NCBI RefSeq assembly: GCF_001586165.1
Contig: NZ_CP014608.1
Coordinates: 434,001 to 498,000 of the forward strand
Reading direction: 5' to 3'
Length of the DNA stretch: 64,000 nt
Source of the DNA: Obesumbacterium proteus
GTDB taxonomy: Bacteria > Pseudomonadota > Gammaproteobacteria > Enterobacterales > Enterobacteriaceae
Shown one piece after another: positions 33,411 to 42,451 of this stretch. Position 1 is the stretch's first letter. Every line of letters begins with the position of its first letter. A program made the position numbers and the translations under genes. Below the pieces are notes generated by a model. That model was not told where the DNA came from, ran no database searches, and was given only the letters and a program-made list of their open reading frames with translations.

Positions 33411-34505
33411 TTAAGCTTTTTTGCGCTGTGCCGCGTTACGGAGTCGTCGCTTCATACGCTTTATATAACGAGCAACACGCCATGCGCGTTTAATACAGTA
33501 CCCGTACATGAAAAATGCAAGCAAGAATAATGCCAACATTCCCCATTCAGGCATAAACGGTAGCCTTTCTCCCCAGACGCCGATAGCCGCTAAAAGTGCA
33601 GCAGCAACGGTAATAAGAACGAAAGCCTGACGAGAGGTAAAACCAGCACGCATAATTAAGTGATGGATGTGCTGGCGGTCTGGAGAGAAGGGGCTCATGC
33701 CCTTGCGAAGACGGCGATACATGATGGCAATCATGTCCATCAAAGGGATTGCAATCATCCACAGTGCGGTCACTGGGTTCATCGGATGCGATTTGCCTTG
33801 GGTGCTTTGCAGCAGGATCCAAATCACCGTGAAGCCAATCAAGGTACTGCCTGCATCACCCATGAAAACTTTATACCGACGCCCTAAGATACCGAGGTTT
33901 AACACGATATAAGGCAGAATCGCCGCAATAATAGCAAAGCACCACAGAGCCAAATCGCCTTGATGATCCTGATAAAGCAAAATCCCCATCGCGCCAAAGG
34001 TCACGCAGGATAAACCGCCCAGCAAACCGTCAATCCCATCAACCATGTTGAATGCGTTGATCGCAGCCCACACAGCAAACAGCGTCACGACATAGCCAAA
34101 CGGCCCGAGGTTTAACTCCCAAGGGCCCAGCACATGGCCAAGCGTCATCAGATACAGCCCGCCATACACCATCATAGCCACAGCAATCAGCGCTTGAACC
34201 GTGGCTCTGAATTTCACGCTGATATCGAAGCGGTCATCCAAAGCCCCAACAAACACCAAAATACCTGCGCAAATGAGATAGAGCTTAGCGTGAGGTATGT
34301 AAGGCTGGAAAAAGAGGAAAGTAAAACAGATGCCCGCATAAACAGAAATACCACCAACCAAAGGAATTAACCCCTGATGGCGTTTGCGATAGTTAGGCTT
34401 ATCAACTAATCCTACTTTTTTTGCGACTTTTCGAGCAAAAAACAAGAACGCAAATGAGAATAGGAAAATAAGAAAAAGGCTCATACTCATATCGAGTAAA
34501 TTCAC
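33411..34505 (-). CDS. wecA: undecaprenyl-phosphate GlcNAc-1-phosphate transferase WecA
   Basis: Initiates ECA (and many O antigens) by transferring GlcNAc-1-P to undecaprenyl phosphate. 364 aa (E. coli 367), about eleven membrane segments; catalytic acidic motifs GALDDRFDIS and NAFNMVDGIDGLLGG, DAGSTLIGF, and the cytosolic PDRQHIHHLI His motif. First gene of the twelve-gene ECA operon; the 278-bp gap up to rho should contain its promoter, which I could not assign. Confidence 0.97.
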   Translation of the reverse strand: MNLLDMSMSLFLIFLFSFAFLFFARKVAKKVGLVDKPNYRKRHQGLIPLVGGISVYAGICFTFLFFQPYIPHAKLYLICAGILVFVGALDDRFDISVKFRATVQALIAVAMMVYGGLYLMTLGHVLGPWELNLGPFGYVVTLFAVWAAINAFNMVDGIDGLLGGLSCVTFGAMGILLYQDHQGDLALWCFAIIAAILPYIVLNLGILGRRYKVFMGDAGSTLIGFTVIWILLQSTQGKSHPMNPVTALWMIAIPLMDMIAIMYRRLRKGMSPFSPDRQHIHHLIMRAGFTSRQAFVLITVAAALLAAIGVWGERLPFMPEWGMLALFLLAFFMYGYCIKRAWRVARYIKRMKRRLRNAAQRKKA

Positions 34506-34735
34506 GGTTAACTGCTCTCTGTGTTTATTGCTAACAAAATTAGTTTGCTAAACAATGCCATAAAATTTGGTATCGATGGATAGTACACCGTCACACATGC
34601 AATTCCCATGCGATAACGCCTGAATTGCAGGGCTGACACGGTACAATCAAGCAATAAGAAGAATAGACACCATCATCGCGGCACTCAGTGTACTAACACC
34701 TATTTTAGTGAACAAGCGTATCCGTTAAATGAGAA

Positions 34736-34765
34736 AAACGCCATGTTATCTCTAACATGGCGTTT
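34736..34765 (-). terminator. rho gene terminator
   Basis: Perfect 13-bp stem AAACGCCATGTTA / TAACATGGCGTTT with a 4-nt loop; on the minus strand followed by TTTCTC. It lies 19 bp beyond the rho stop. Confidence 0.88.
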
Positions 34766-34783
34766 CCCCGAGTTTTCTGAAAA

Positions 34784-36043
34784 TTAAGAACGCTTCATCA
34801 TATCGAAGAAATCGTCGTTCGTTTTCGTCATCGCAAGCTTATTGATCAGGAACTCCATCGCATCGATTTCGCCCATTGGGTGAATAATCTTACGGAGGAT
34901 CCACATTTTCTGTAGCTCTTCTGACGTAGTCAGAAGCTCTTCTTTACGGGTACCAGAGCGGTTGTAGTCGATCGCTGGGAAGACACGTTTTTCTGCAATT
35001 TTGCGAGAAAGATGCAGTTCCATGTTGCCGGTACCTTTAAATTCTTCATAGATAACTTCATCCATTTTAGAACCGGTATCAACCAACGCGGTGGCGATAA
35101 TGGTCAGGCTACCGCCCTCTTCCACGTTACGCGCAGCGCCGAAGAAGCGTTTTGGACGGTGCAAGGCGTTCGCATCCACACCACCGGTCAGTACTTTACC
35201 TGACGCTGGAACCACGGTGTTATAAGCACGAGCCAGACGAGTAATGGAGTCAAGCAGGATGATAACGTCTTTTTTATGCTCAACCAGACGTTTCGCCTTC
35301 TCGATAACCATCTCAGCAACCTGAACGTGGCGAGAAGCTGGTTCGTCGAAGGTCGAAGCAATAACTTCACCTTTAACCAAACGCTGCATCTCGGTTACTT
35401 CTTCTGGGCGCTCATCAATCAGCAGAACCATCAACGTACAATCTGGATGGTTGTAAGCGATGCTTTGTGCGATGTTTTGCAGCAGCATAGTTTTACCCGC
35501 TTTCGGCGGCGCTACGATAAGACCACGCTGACCACGCCCAATAGGCGATGCCAGATCCAGCACGCGAGCAGTCAAATCCTCGGTAGAACCGTTGCCGCGT
35601 TCCATACGAAGACGAGAGTTTGCATGTAGAGGTGTAAGGTTTTCGAACAGGATTTTACTGCGGGCATTTTCAGGTTTGTCGTAGTTAACTTCGTTAACTT
35701 TCAACAGGGCAAAATAGCGTTCACCTTCTTTCGGTGGGCGGATTTTACCGGAAATAGTATCGCCAGTGCGAAGGTTGAAGCGACGAATTTGACTTGGAGA
35801 AACGTAGATATCATCAGGACCAGCAAGGTAGGAACTATCACCAGAACGGAGGAAACCAAATCCGTCCTGCAATATTTCTAGCACCCCGTCACCGAAGATG
35901 TCTTCGCCGCTTTTTGCATGTTGTTTCAGGATTGCAAAAATGATGTCCTGTTTACGCATACGGGCCAGATTCTCTAGGCCCATGTTTTCGCCAAGAGTAA
36001 TTAGCTCTGAAACCGGCGTGTTCTTTAATTCGGTAAGATTCAT
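34784..36043 (-). CDS. rho: transcription termination factor Rho
   Basis: Hexameric RNA-dependent ATPase/translocase. I start at the ATG at 36043 (MNLTELKNTPVSELITLGE), giving exactly 419 aa as in E. coli; the frame extends further upstream but is not conserved. N-terminal RNA-binding fold with GFGFLRSGDSSYLAGPDDIYVSPSQIRRF, Walker A APPKAGKT, Walker B VIILLDSITRLARAYN, Q/R loops VLTGGVDANAL. A leader of about 0.4 kb precedes it; E. coli rho is autoregulated through its leader. Confidence 0.98.
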   Translation of the reverse strand: MNLTELKNTPVSELITLGENMGLENLARMRKQDIIFAILKQHAKSGEDIFGDGVLEILQDGFGFLRSGDSSYLAGPDDIYVSPSQIRRFNLRTGDTISGKIRPPKEGERYFALLKVNEVNYDKPENARSKILFENLTPLHANSRLRMERGNGSTEDLTARVLDLASPIGRGQRGLIVAPPKAGKTMLLQNIAQSIAYNHPDCTLMVLLIDERPEEVTEMQRLVKGEVIASTFDEPASRHVQVAEMVIEKAKRLVEHKKDVIILLDSITRLARAYNTVVPASGKVLTGGVDANALHRPKRFFGAARNVEEGGSLTIIATALVDTGSKMDEVIYEEFKGTGNMELHLSRKIAEKRVFPAIDYNRSGTRKEELLTTSEELQKMWILRKIIHPMGEIDAMEFLINKLAMTKTNDDFFDMMKRS

Positions 36044-36128
36044 AATGGTGGGTTCTTTAAACTCGGGGTATATCTCGAACGTATTGTGAATGGTATGACA
36101 GGGGTCATCCATGCCTGTTTGTGGACTT

Positions 36129-36209
36129 TCATAACACCCGATGTGGATTACAGCGCGGATAAATCGCACACATGAGAAAAGATTGCAGATCCAATTCGCG
36201 TGTACTCAT
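36129..36209 (-). CDS. possible rho leader peptide
   Basis: 26-codon frame, ATG at 36209 to TGA at 36129, 85 bp before the rho start. Same general position and size as E. coli rhoL (33 aa) but I see no sequence similarity and no Shine-Dalgarno, so coding is doubtful. Confidence 0.2.
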   Translation of the reverse strand: MSTRELDLQSFLMCAIYPRCNPHRVL

Positions 36210-36425
36210 TGATGATATGAAGGTGCCTTACGGTTTAAAACCTATGTTTTAGCTTGCTGCTCCCCGGCAGTGATAGCCGCAATACTTTGAAAAGGCCGCA
36301 CTATGAGGTTAAAACACAGAGGTCTCAAAACAGAATAAAACTTAGATTCTAACTTTATGATTCAAACTACAGGTATGTACTGTATTGCAGTGCGATTAAA
36401 CTTAACACGCTTATTCGCGGACGTC

Positions 36426-36459
36426 TAGCGGTCAGTCGCAAGAAAACGACTAACCGCTA
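36426..36459 (-). terminator. hairpin downstream of trxA
   Basis: 13-bp stem TAGCGGTTAGTCG / CGACTGACCGCTA (one G-U pair), 8-nt loop, about 30 bp beyond the trxA stop. No T-tract follows, so termination may be partial or Rho-assisted. Confidence 0.5.
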
Positions 36460-36489
36460 AACAACATCATAAAGAACGCATTATGATGA

Positions 36490-36816
36490 TTACAGATTCG
36501 CGTCCAAGAACTCTTTCAATTGAGTCTTAGACAAAGCGCCGACCTTAGTCGCAGCCACTGCGCCGTTTTTAAACAGCAACAGGGTTGGAATACCGCGGAT
36601 GCCAAACTTCGGCGCCGTAGCCGGGTTTTCATCGATATTCAGTTTAGCAATGGTCAACTTGCCTTCGTATTCAGTCGCGATTTCATCCAAAATCGGAGCA
36701 ATCATCTTGCATGGACCGCACCATTCTGCCCAGAAATCAACCAGAATCGGGCCTTCAGCTTTCAATACATCGGTATCAAAGCTATTGTCACTCAGGTGAA
36801 CAATTTTATCGCTCAT
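36490..36816 (-). CDS. trxA: thioredoxin 1
   Basis: Small dithiol oxidoreductase. 108 aa (E. coli 109) with the redox motif WCGPC (C33, C36), the conserved cis-proline loop RGIPTLLLF and FWAEWCGPCKMI. Divergent from rhlB, upstream of rho, as in E. coli. Confidence 0.98.
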   Translation of the reverse strand: MSDKIVHLSDNSFDTDVLKAEGPILVDFWAEWCGPCKMIAPILDEIATEYEGKLTIAKLNIDENPATAPKFGIRGIPTLLLFKNGAVAATKVGALSKTQLKEFLDANL

Positions 36817-36984
36817 GTTCTACTCCACAGGATTAAGTCTGCCTTTATTGGTATAATCTTAACCTACTAGACCGATCACCTTCCAATAAAGGGTTGACTT
36901 TATTTCAACGGATACGCGTTCGTAAAGCAATACTTTCGTGAACGTCTTTCGTGAACATAGCGTTAACTGTTATTCTACGACACT

Positions 36985-38274
36985 ATGAGCAAAACACACT
37001 TAACTGAACAGAAGTTCGCCGACTTCGCCCTGCACCCTACGGTGGTCAAAGCCCTTGAATCTAAAGGCTTTCATAACTGCACGCCTATTCAGGCACTCGC
37101 ATTACCCCTGACAGTGAACGGGCGTGATGTTGCAGGTCAGGCGCAAACAGGCACCGGTAAGACGCTGGCATTTTTAGCGTCAACTTTCCATTATTTACTT
37201 ACTCACCCTGCCGCAGAGAACCGTAAAACCAATCAGCCAAGAGCGCTGATTATGGCTCCGACACGTGAGTTAGCCGTTCAAATCCACTCCGATGCTGAAG
37301 CTTTAGCGCATGAAACTGGCCTGAAATTAGGCTTGGCCTACGGCGGTGACGGTTATGACAAACAGCTTAAAGTTCTCGAAAGCGGCGTTGATATCCTGAT
37401 CGGCACCACCGGTCGCCTTATCGATTATGCAAAACAGGGCCATATCGACCTAGCCTGTATTCAGGTAGTGGTGCTTGATGAAGCCGACCGCATGTTCGAT
37501 CTTGGCTTTATCAAAGACATCCGCTGGCTATTCCGTCGCATGCCTGCGACCAATCAACGCCTCAATATGATGTTCTCTGCCACGCTGTCATACCGCGTGC
37601 GTGAACTGGCTTTCGAGCACATGAACAACGCCGAATATATTGAAGTCGAGCCAGAACAAAAAACGGGTCACCGTATTAAAGAAGAGCTGTTCTATCCTTC
37701 TAATGAAGAAAAAATGCGTTTGCTGCAAACGTTAATAGAAGAAGAGTGGCCAGATCGCTGCATTATTTTCGCCAATACCAAGCACCGCTGTGAAGATATC
37801 TGGGGCCACTTAGCCGCAGACGGACATCGCGTTGGTTTGCTGACCGGTGATGTAGCGCAGAAAAAACGCCTGCGTATTCTGGACGATTTCACCAAAGGCA
37901 ATCTCGATATTCTGGTTGCGACTGACGTTGCGGCACGTGGATTACATATTCCACTGGTGACACACGTCTTTAACTACGACTTGCCTGATGACTGCGAAGA
38001 CTACGTTCACCGCATTGGCCGTACAGGCCGCGCTGGCGAAAGCGGTTATTCCATCACGCTAGCGTGTGAAGAATACGTATTAAATTTACCGGCAATTGAA
38101 ACTTATATTGAGCATTCAATTCCAGTAAGTAAGTACAACAGTGACGCATTGCTGACTGATTTACCTGCACCGAAGCGCTTAACTCGCCCTCGGAGTAACA
38201 GCGGCCAACGCCGTAGCTCAGGCCCGCGCCGTAATAACGGTTCGATGCGTCAAAGCCGTAAACGTTCGAGTTAA
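36985..38274 (+). CDS. rhlB: ATP-dependent RNA helicase RhlB
   Basis: DEAD-box helicase of the RNA degradosome, partner of RNase E. 429 aa (E. coli 421). Motifs in order: Q motif (HNCTPIQALALPL), AQTGTGKT, PTRELAVQ, DEAD in VVLDEADRMFDLGF, SAT (MMFSATL), VATDVAARGLH, HRIGRTGRAG. A basic, Arg/Ser/Asn-rich C-terminal tail follows. gppA begins 6 bp after its stop, suggesting cotranscription. Confidence 0.97.
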   Translation: MSKTHLTEQKFADFALHPTVVKALESKGFHNCTPIQALALPLTVNGRDVAGQAQTGTGKTLAFLASTFHYLLTHPAAENRKTNQPRALIMAPTRELAVQIHSDAEALAHETGLKLGLAYGGDGYDKQLKVLESGVDILIGTTGRLIDYAKQGHIDLACIQVVVLDEADRMFDLGFIKDIRWLFRRMPATNQRLNMMFSATLSYRVRELAFEHMNNAEYIEVEPEQKTGHRIKEELFYPSNEEKMRLLQTLIEEEWPDRCIIFANTKHRCEDIWGHLAADGHRVGLLTGDVAQKKRLRILDDFTKGNLDILVATDVAARGLHIPLVTHVFNYDLPDDCEDYVHRIGRTGRAGESGYSITLACEEYVLNLPAIETYIEHSIPVSKYNSDALLTDLPAPKRLTRPRSNSGQRRSSGPRRNNGSMRQSRKRSS

Positions 38275-38280
38275 TAATTT

Positions 38281-39774
38281 ATGCGCAGCTCCGCCTCATT
38301 GTATGCCGCTATTGATCTTGGTTCTAACAGCTTCCATATGCTGGTTGTGCGTGAGGTGGCGGGGAGTATTCAGGTACTCGCCCGAATTAAGCGCAAGGTA
38401 CGTTTAGCTGCTGGTTTAGACAGCGAGAATATGCTCTCTGACGAAGCGATGCAGCGTGGTTGGCAATGCCTACGTTTGTTCTCTGAGCGTTTGCAGGATA
38501 TTCCACGTGAACAAATCAGGGTGGTAGCCACTGCAACGTTGCGTATTGCAAAAAATGCGCAGCAGTTCATCGCCCAGGCAGAAGAAATCCTTGGTCGCCC
38601 AGTACAGGTGATCAGCGGGGAAGAAGAAGCTCGCCTAATTTATCAAGGCGTGGCGCATACCACCGGTGGTTCTGCACAACGTTTAGTTGTCGATATCGGC
38701 GGTGGCAGTACCGAACTAGCCGCAGGAAAAGGCGCAACGGCCGATGTTCTTCACAGTTTACCGATGGGCTGTGTGACATGGCTTGAGCGCTATTTTAGCG
38801 ATCGTAATCTTTCACAAGAAAATTTCGATCGTGCGGGCTCTGCTGCACGTGAAATGATCTTACCAATAGCGGATAGCTTGAAACAGCACGGCTGGCAGAT
38901 TTGTGTAGGTGCCTCAGGCACCGTTCAAGCGCTGCAAGAGATCATGGTTGCTCAGGGAATGGATGAGCGTATTACCCTGAAAAAGCTGCTGCAAATGCGT
39001 CAACGCGCTATTCAATGCGGAAAGCTCGAAGAGCTTGAAATCGATGGGCTGACTCTAGAACGCGCACTGGTTTTCCCGAGCGGGCTATCTATTTTGATCG
39101 CGATTTTTGAAACGCTGGGTATCGAAAGTATGACGTTATCCGGCGGCGCGCTCCGCGAGGGATTAGTGTATGGCATGCTGGATTTGCCGGTAGAGCAAGA
39201 TATCCGAGCTCGCACCATCCGTAATATTCAACGACGCTACCAGCTTGATATTGAACAGGCAGAACGCGTTAGCCTATTAGCGGAAAGTTTTGTTCTGCAA
39301 TTGTCTAAAACCTGGCCTATCGATAGCCGAAGCGCAGAATTACTACATTGGGCATGTCTACTGCATGAGGTTGGTTTAAGCGTTGATTTTAAACAGTCAA
39401 CACAGCACGCCGCCTACCTGATCCGCAATCTCGATTTGCCGGGTTTCACGCCCGCACAAAAGAAACTTCTGGCTGCCCTGCTGCAAAACCAAACCGGCAC
39501 GCTAGATATGCAGGTACTCAACCAGCAAAATGCTGTTCCCCAGGATATTGCCCACCGGCTATGCCGCATTCTACGTCTGGCGATCATCTTTGCCAGTCGT
39601 CGCCGCGACGACACAATGCCGCTTTTGAATCTCAAGGCCGAAGGCGACACATTGCACCTCGTCCTGCCTGCTGGTTGGTTACATGCTCATCCTTTGAGAG
39701 CCGAAAACCTGCATCAGGAAAGCCTGTGGCAAAGCTATGTGCATTGGACTTTGCTCGTGGAAGAGATTGAGTAA
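38281..39774 (+). CDS. gppA: guanosine-5'-triphosphate,3'-diphosphate pyrophosphatase GppA
   Basis: Converts pppGpp to ppGpp; Ppx/GppA phosphatase family with actin-like ATPase fold. 497 aa (E. coli 494). AAIDLGSNSFHMLV at the N-terminus, GEEEARLIYQGVAHT, VVDIGGGSTEL and GASGTVQALQEI are conserved, followed by the C-terminal HD-like domain (LLHEVGLSVDFKQSTQHAAYL). Start 6 bp after rhlB. Confidence 0.96.
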   Translation: MRSSASLYAAIDLGSNSFHMLVVREVAGSIQVLARIKRKVRLAAGLDSENMLSDEAMQRGWQCLRLFSERLQDIPREQIRVVATATLRIAKNAQQFIAQAEEILGRPVQVISGEEEARLIYQGVAHTTGGSAQRLVVDIGGGSTELAAGKGATADVLHSLPMGCVTWLERYFSDRNLSQENFDRAGSAAREMILPIADSLKQHGWQICVGASGTVQALQEIMVAQGMDERITLKKLLQMRQRAIQCGKLEELEIDGLTLERALVFPSGLSILIAIFETLGIESMTLSGGALREGLVYGMLDLPVEQDIRARTIRNIQRRYQLDIEQAERVSLLAESFVLQLSKTWPIDSRSAELLHWACLLHEVGLSVDFKQSTQHAAYLIRNLDLPGFTPAQKKLLAALLQNQTGTLDMQVLNQQNAVPQDIAHRLCRILRLAIIFASRRRDDTMPLLNLKAEGDTLHLVLPAGWLHAHPLRAENLHQESLWQSYVHWTLLVEEIE

Positions 39775-39795
39775 CATAGAACGCGCACGATACTG

Positions 39796-39834
39796 AGGCT
39801 CTTTAAGCTATCACGCTTTAAGAGCCTTTATTTT
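39796..39834 (+). terminator. rhlB-gppA terminator
   Basis: 13-bp stem AGGCTCTTTAAGC / GCTTTAAGAGCCT with one mismatch, followed by TTTATTTT on the plus strand, just after the gppA stop. Confidence 0.85.
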
Positions 39835-39865
39835 AGGTATGTTCCAAATTCACTAACGTACAAAC

Positions 39866-40297
39866 TTACCCAATCTCAGCGAGCTTATTTTTAATAAGAT
39901 CCAACATTGAGGTTAGCTGCTCAATATTTTCGTTGGAAACATCGCTGAAAATTGTATTCCAGCACTCATTAATTTTGGTATTAATGATGTTGTTTATGTT
40001 TTCACCCTTGGGCGTAATATCAAGATAAACTTGCCGCATATCAGACGCTGACTTTTGGCTCACTAACAGTCCTTGCTGTTCTAATCGTCCAATAGAACGA
40101 GTGAGGTTTTGGTGCATTGTTCCTAATAACCTCGCCAGCTCATTTTTTGAAATACTGCCACTCTTTGCTAGCTGATCAAGAATAATGCGATCCACAAAAG
40201 TCACGCCGAGCTCATTTAAGATCGGTTCAAGCAGCTGTTGCCACTGCGTATGGTTCTCACGCAGCAGATCAGTCAATTTGCCGTAGTCTTTCCTCAC
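39866..40297 (-). CDS. MarR-family transcriptional regulator
   Basis: 143-aa winged-helix protein. The GTG at 40297 has AGGAG five bases upstream and lies 8 bp after the stop of the MarC-type gene, so it is the likely start; the longer frame to 40420 overlaps that gene and looks non-coding. The helix-turn-helix region ISKNELARLLGTMHQNLTRSIGRLEQQGLLVSQKSASDMRQVYLDITPKG has the MarR recognition helix and the wing with D-R. Probably controls the adjoining MarC/amidohydrolase genes; ligand unknown. Last gene of an A+T-rich cassette not found between gppA and rep in E. coli. Confidence 0.85.
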   Translation of the reverse strand: MRKDYGKLTDLLRENHTQWQQLLEPILNELGVTFVDRIILDQLAKSGSISKNELARLLGTMHQNLTRSIGRLEQQGLLVSQKSASDMRQVYLDITPKGENINNIINTKINECWNTIFSDVSNENIEQLTSMLDLIKNKLAEIG

Positions 40298-40305
40298 ATT
40301 ATCTC

Positions 40306-40890
40306 CTATGCTCTCAGAAAGTAGAAAACAAAACCTGTCATCATCAATTTGGCACCGATACAGGCAAGAACCAAGTATGAAACTTTCTTTATGATATTCA
40401 TAGTTGTTTCCCCAAGCCATTGGCAGATAGGCTCAGCGAAATGAAACATAATACCTAAGATTAATGCAATAGTTAACGATGCGAAACTTACTGCTGTCCT
40501 ACTCCCTGTTTCGGTCGTCATACTGATAACGATAGAAATAGCCGCAGGCCCGGCAATAATAGGAAAACAGAGTGGTACGATAGCTATATTTTTTAATGTA
40601 TTACAAGATTCAGCACTACTATTTAATCCATTTAAAGAGCCTATCAGTAGAGATAGACCACCCGCTAACTGTAGCGCTGCCATGTTAATACCAAAAATAC
40701 TAAAAATATGAATTCCAAACCAAACGAAAATTAATAAAGTAATCGCGACCGCCAATGCTGTTTTTTTACCAATGGCTAAAATATCACCATTCGTCATATG
40801 GCTTGTATAAGAAATAAAAAGAGCAAACATAGTCAATGGATTAATAATAACCAGTAACGAAGATAAACTATGAAAGTAAGGCGAAAACAT
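40306..40890 (-). CDS. MarC (UPF0056) family integral membrane protein
   Basis: 194-aa protein with six predicted membrane helices: FHSLSSLLVIINPLTMFALFIS at the N-terminus (the INP motif typical of MarC/SnatA/YhgN), AALQLAGGLSLLIGSLNGL, and IAIVPLCFPIIAGPAAISIVI with the conserved P-L-x-x-P-x-x-GPAAI signature. Family members include a Thermococcus amino-acid transporter (SnatA), and E. coli MarC, whose role is undefined. It may move small neutral amino acids; here that would fit the neighbouring peptidase-like amidohydrolase. Cotranscribed with the downstream MarR gene. Confidence 0.85.
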   Translation of the reverse strand: MFSPYFHSLSSLLVIINPLTMFALFISYTSHMTNGDILAIGKKTALAVAITLLIFVWFGIHIFSIFGINMAALQLAGGLSLLIGSLNGLNSSAESCNTLKNIAIVPLCFPIIAGPAAISIVISMTTETGSRTAVSFASLTIALILGIMFHFAEPICQWLGETTMNIIKKVSYLVLACIGAKLMMTGFVFYFLRA

Positions 40891-40921
40891 TATTCTTACC
40901 TTTTATTAAAACATGACAGAT

Positions 40922-40979
40922 AGTATGTTATATGCATATTAAAAATAAAAACACATCAAAAGCCAGCATATAACATACT
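40922..40979. repeat. 14-bp perfect inverted repeat upstream of the MarC-type gene
   Basis: AGTATGTTATATGC at 40922-40935 and its exact complement GCATATAACATACT at 40966-40979, separated by 30 bp of A-rich sequence. It sits between the amidohydrolase stop and the MarC start. It could be a paired operator for the MarR protein or a stem-loop ending the amidohydrolase transcript. Confidence 0.7.
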
Positions 40980-41038
40980 GAGCGTTATTTATGGATATGA
41001 TGATTTAGAATAAAATAGGAGAGTATTTTATTTTAAAC

Positions 41039-42277
41039 TTAACTAATGAGATTTTTAACAATATCACCATTTTTAATCACCATAAGGACCTGATCTCTCT
41101 TGTCAGAGAATACGGAAATATCTTCTAGTGGGTTATTTTCTAGGATAATAAGGTCGGCAAAAGCGTGAACATCAACAATACCCAGCTTTCCTTGCATGTT
41201 AAGGATCTCAGCATTAACATAGGTTGCAGAATGCAGCGTATCAAACGCGCTTTCAACTTGGCTACGCAGCTTAAATTCATCGTATTGGAAATTATGATAC
41301 TCCCCGAGCAAATCGGTACCAAGCCCAATTTTGACATTATATTTTCTTGCTAAATTAATAGACTTAATTGCCTGACTCTGCACTTCTTCTAATTTTTCAA
41401 CAACAGATTCTGGTATTCCTGAATCACTATCGTCTTTATTCATCATAAAGGCATTATAAATAGATAGAGTTGGTACCAGATAAGCTTTGTTATTAAACAT
41501 CGCCTGTGCTGATTCAGCATCTAATAAATTACCATGCTCAATCGTTTTCACACCAAGGTTAACACAACGAATAATGGCCTGCGGCGTGTAAGCGTGAGCC
41601 ATAACGTAGCTGTGGAAGCGCGTCGCTTCGTCAACAATAGCGATAATTTCATCATCAGAATATTGTAAATTATCTATCTTATCCGTGGGTGATGAAATCC
41701 CTCCACCGGCCATTATTTTAATCTGTGATGCACCAATCCTAAACTGCTCTCGGGCCGCTTGACGCACGGCAGGAACACCATCACATATCACCGAAATGGA
41801 GGAGCCAGTACAAAGGCTACATGCGCAGGTCACCATTTCACTTGAATTGTGTCGATAGTCGCCGTGCCCTCCTGTTTGTGACAGGGCCCGACCGCTAATA
41901 AATAAGCGAGGAGATAATACCACGCCCTCTTCTACGGCTGTTTTAATACCAACATCAGCGCCGCCTGCATCGCGCACTGAAGTAAAACCGCGATTAATCA
42001 TATCCTTGAGAAAATGAAAACTACGCGCATACATATAACCTGGATATTCATAATCTTGGTTTAAGTCAATGCGACTAGCCGTAATATGAACGTGAGCATC
42101 AATAAGCCCAGGCATAACGTACTTACCTTGCAAATCAATTACCTGAGTATTTTTGTCTATCGTTTCGATATTTTTGGTTATGCTCTGTATAAAACCGCCA
42201 TCAATAATGATATCTCCTGATTTTATTTCATTATTTTTTCCGTCAAAAATATTGGCATTCTTCAATAGAATTTTCAT
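41039..42277 (-). CDS. amidohydrolase-superfamily protein, prolidase/imidazolonepropionase-like
   Basis: 412-aa cytosolic metal hydrolase from the ATG at 42277 (numbering below is from the ATG two codons upstream). Binuclear-type ligands: H64-x-H66 in GLIDAHVHI, carboxylated-lysine candidate K189 in QIKIMAGGGISSPTD, H230 (MAHAYTP), H250 (IEHGN) and D324 (GLGTDLLG). This pattern matches COG1228-type Xaa-Pro dipeptidases of the amidohydrolase superfamily. Cys-rich insert CACSLC at 153-158. No signal peptide. Substrate may be a proline dipeptide or related amide; not deducible. First gene of the AT-rich cassette. Confidence 0.82.
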   Translation of the reverse strand: MKILLKNANIFDGKNNEIKSGDIIIDGGFIQSITKNIETIDKNTQVIDLQGKYVMPGLIDAHVHITASRIDLNQDYEYPGYMYARSFHFLKDMINRGFTSVRDAGGADVGIKTAVEEGVVLSPRLFISGRALSQTGGHGDYRHNSSEMVTCACSLCTGSSISVICDGVPAVRQAAREQFRIGASQIKIMAGGGISSPTDKIDNLQYSDDEIIAIVDEATRFHSYVMAHAYTPQAIIRCVNLGVKTIEHGNLLDAESAQAMFNNKAYLVPTLSIYNAFMMNKDDSDSGIPESVVEKLEEVQSQAIKSINLARKYNVKIGLGTDLLGEYHNFQYDEFKLRSQVESAFDTLHSATYVNAEILNMQGKLGIVDVHAFADLIILENNPLEDISVFSDKRDQVLMVIKNGDIVKNLIS

Positions 42278-42314
42278 ATTCATCTCGTAGGATTTTATTC
42301 ATAAAATGATTAAG

Positions 42315-42340
42315 TTTACGTGCGTGTTTTACCACGTAAA
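42315..42340. terminator. hairpin between rep and the amidohydrolase gene
   Basis: 8-bp perfect stem TTTACGTG / CACGTAAA with a 10-nt loop, no good U-run on the minus strand. Could end the rep transcript or be an operator. Confidence 0.3.
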
Positions 42341-42451
42341 AAATCCTACTCTCGCGACAATTAGAAAGCAATGCTTTGTATTTTATTTTTTGATTTTTGA
42401 TTGCAGTCCGCACAATAGCTCGTGCGGTCTACTGATGATTCAAAGCTGCGC

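Larger units (their letters stand above)
36044..36489. other. rho leader and trxA 3' region
   Basis: 446 bp between trxA and rho, both transcribed leftwards. It holds the trxA-distal hairpin (36426-36459), presumably the rho promoter, and a 26-codon ATG-initiated frame at 36129-36209 in the position of E. coli rhoL. The product does not resemble the E. coli RhoL sequence I remember and has no good ribosome site. Confidence 0.5.

Noticed and set aside
36044..36169. 42-codon N-terminal extension of Rho
   Set aside because: The conserved Rho N-terminus begins at MNLTEL (36043), giving the universal 419-aa length.
40298..40420. N-terminal extension of the MarR-family protein
   Set aside because: Overlaps the end of the MarC-type gene and precedes a GTG with an excellent Shine-Dalgarno; the extension lacks MarR similarity.
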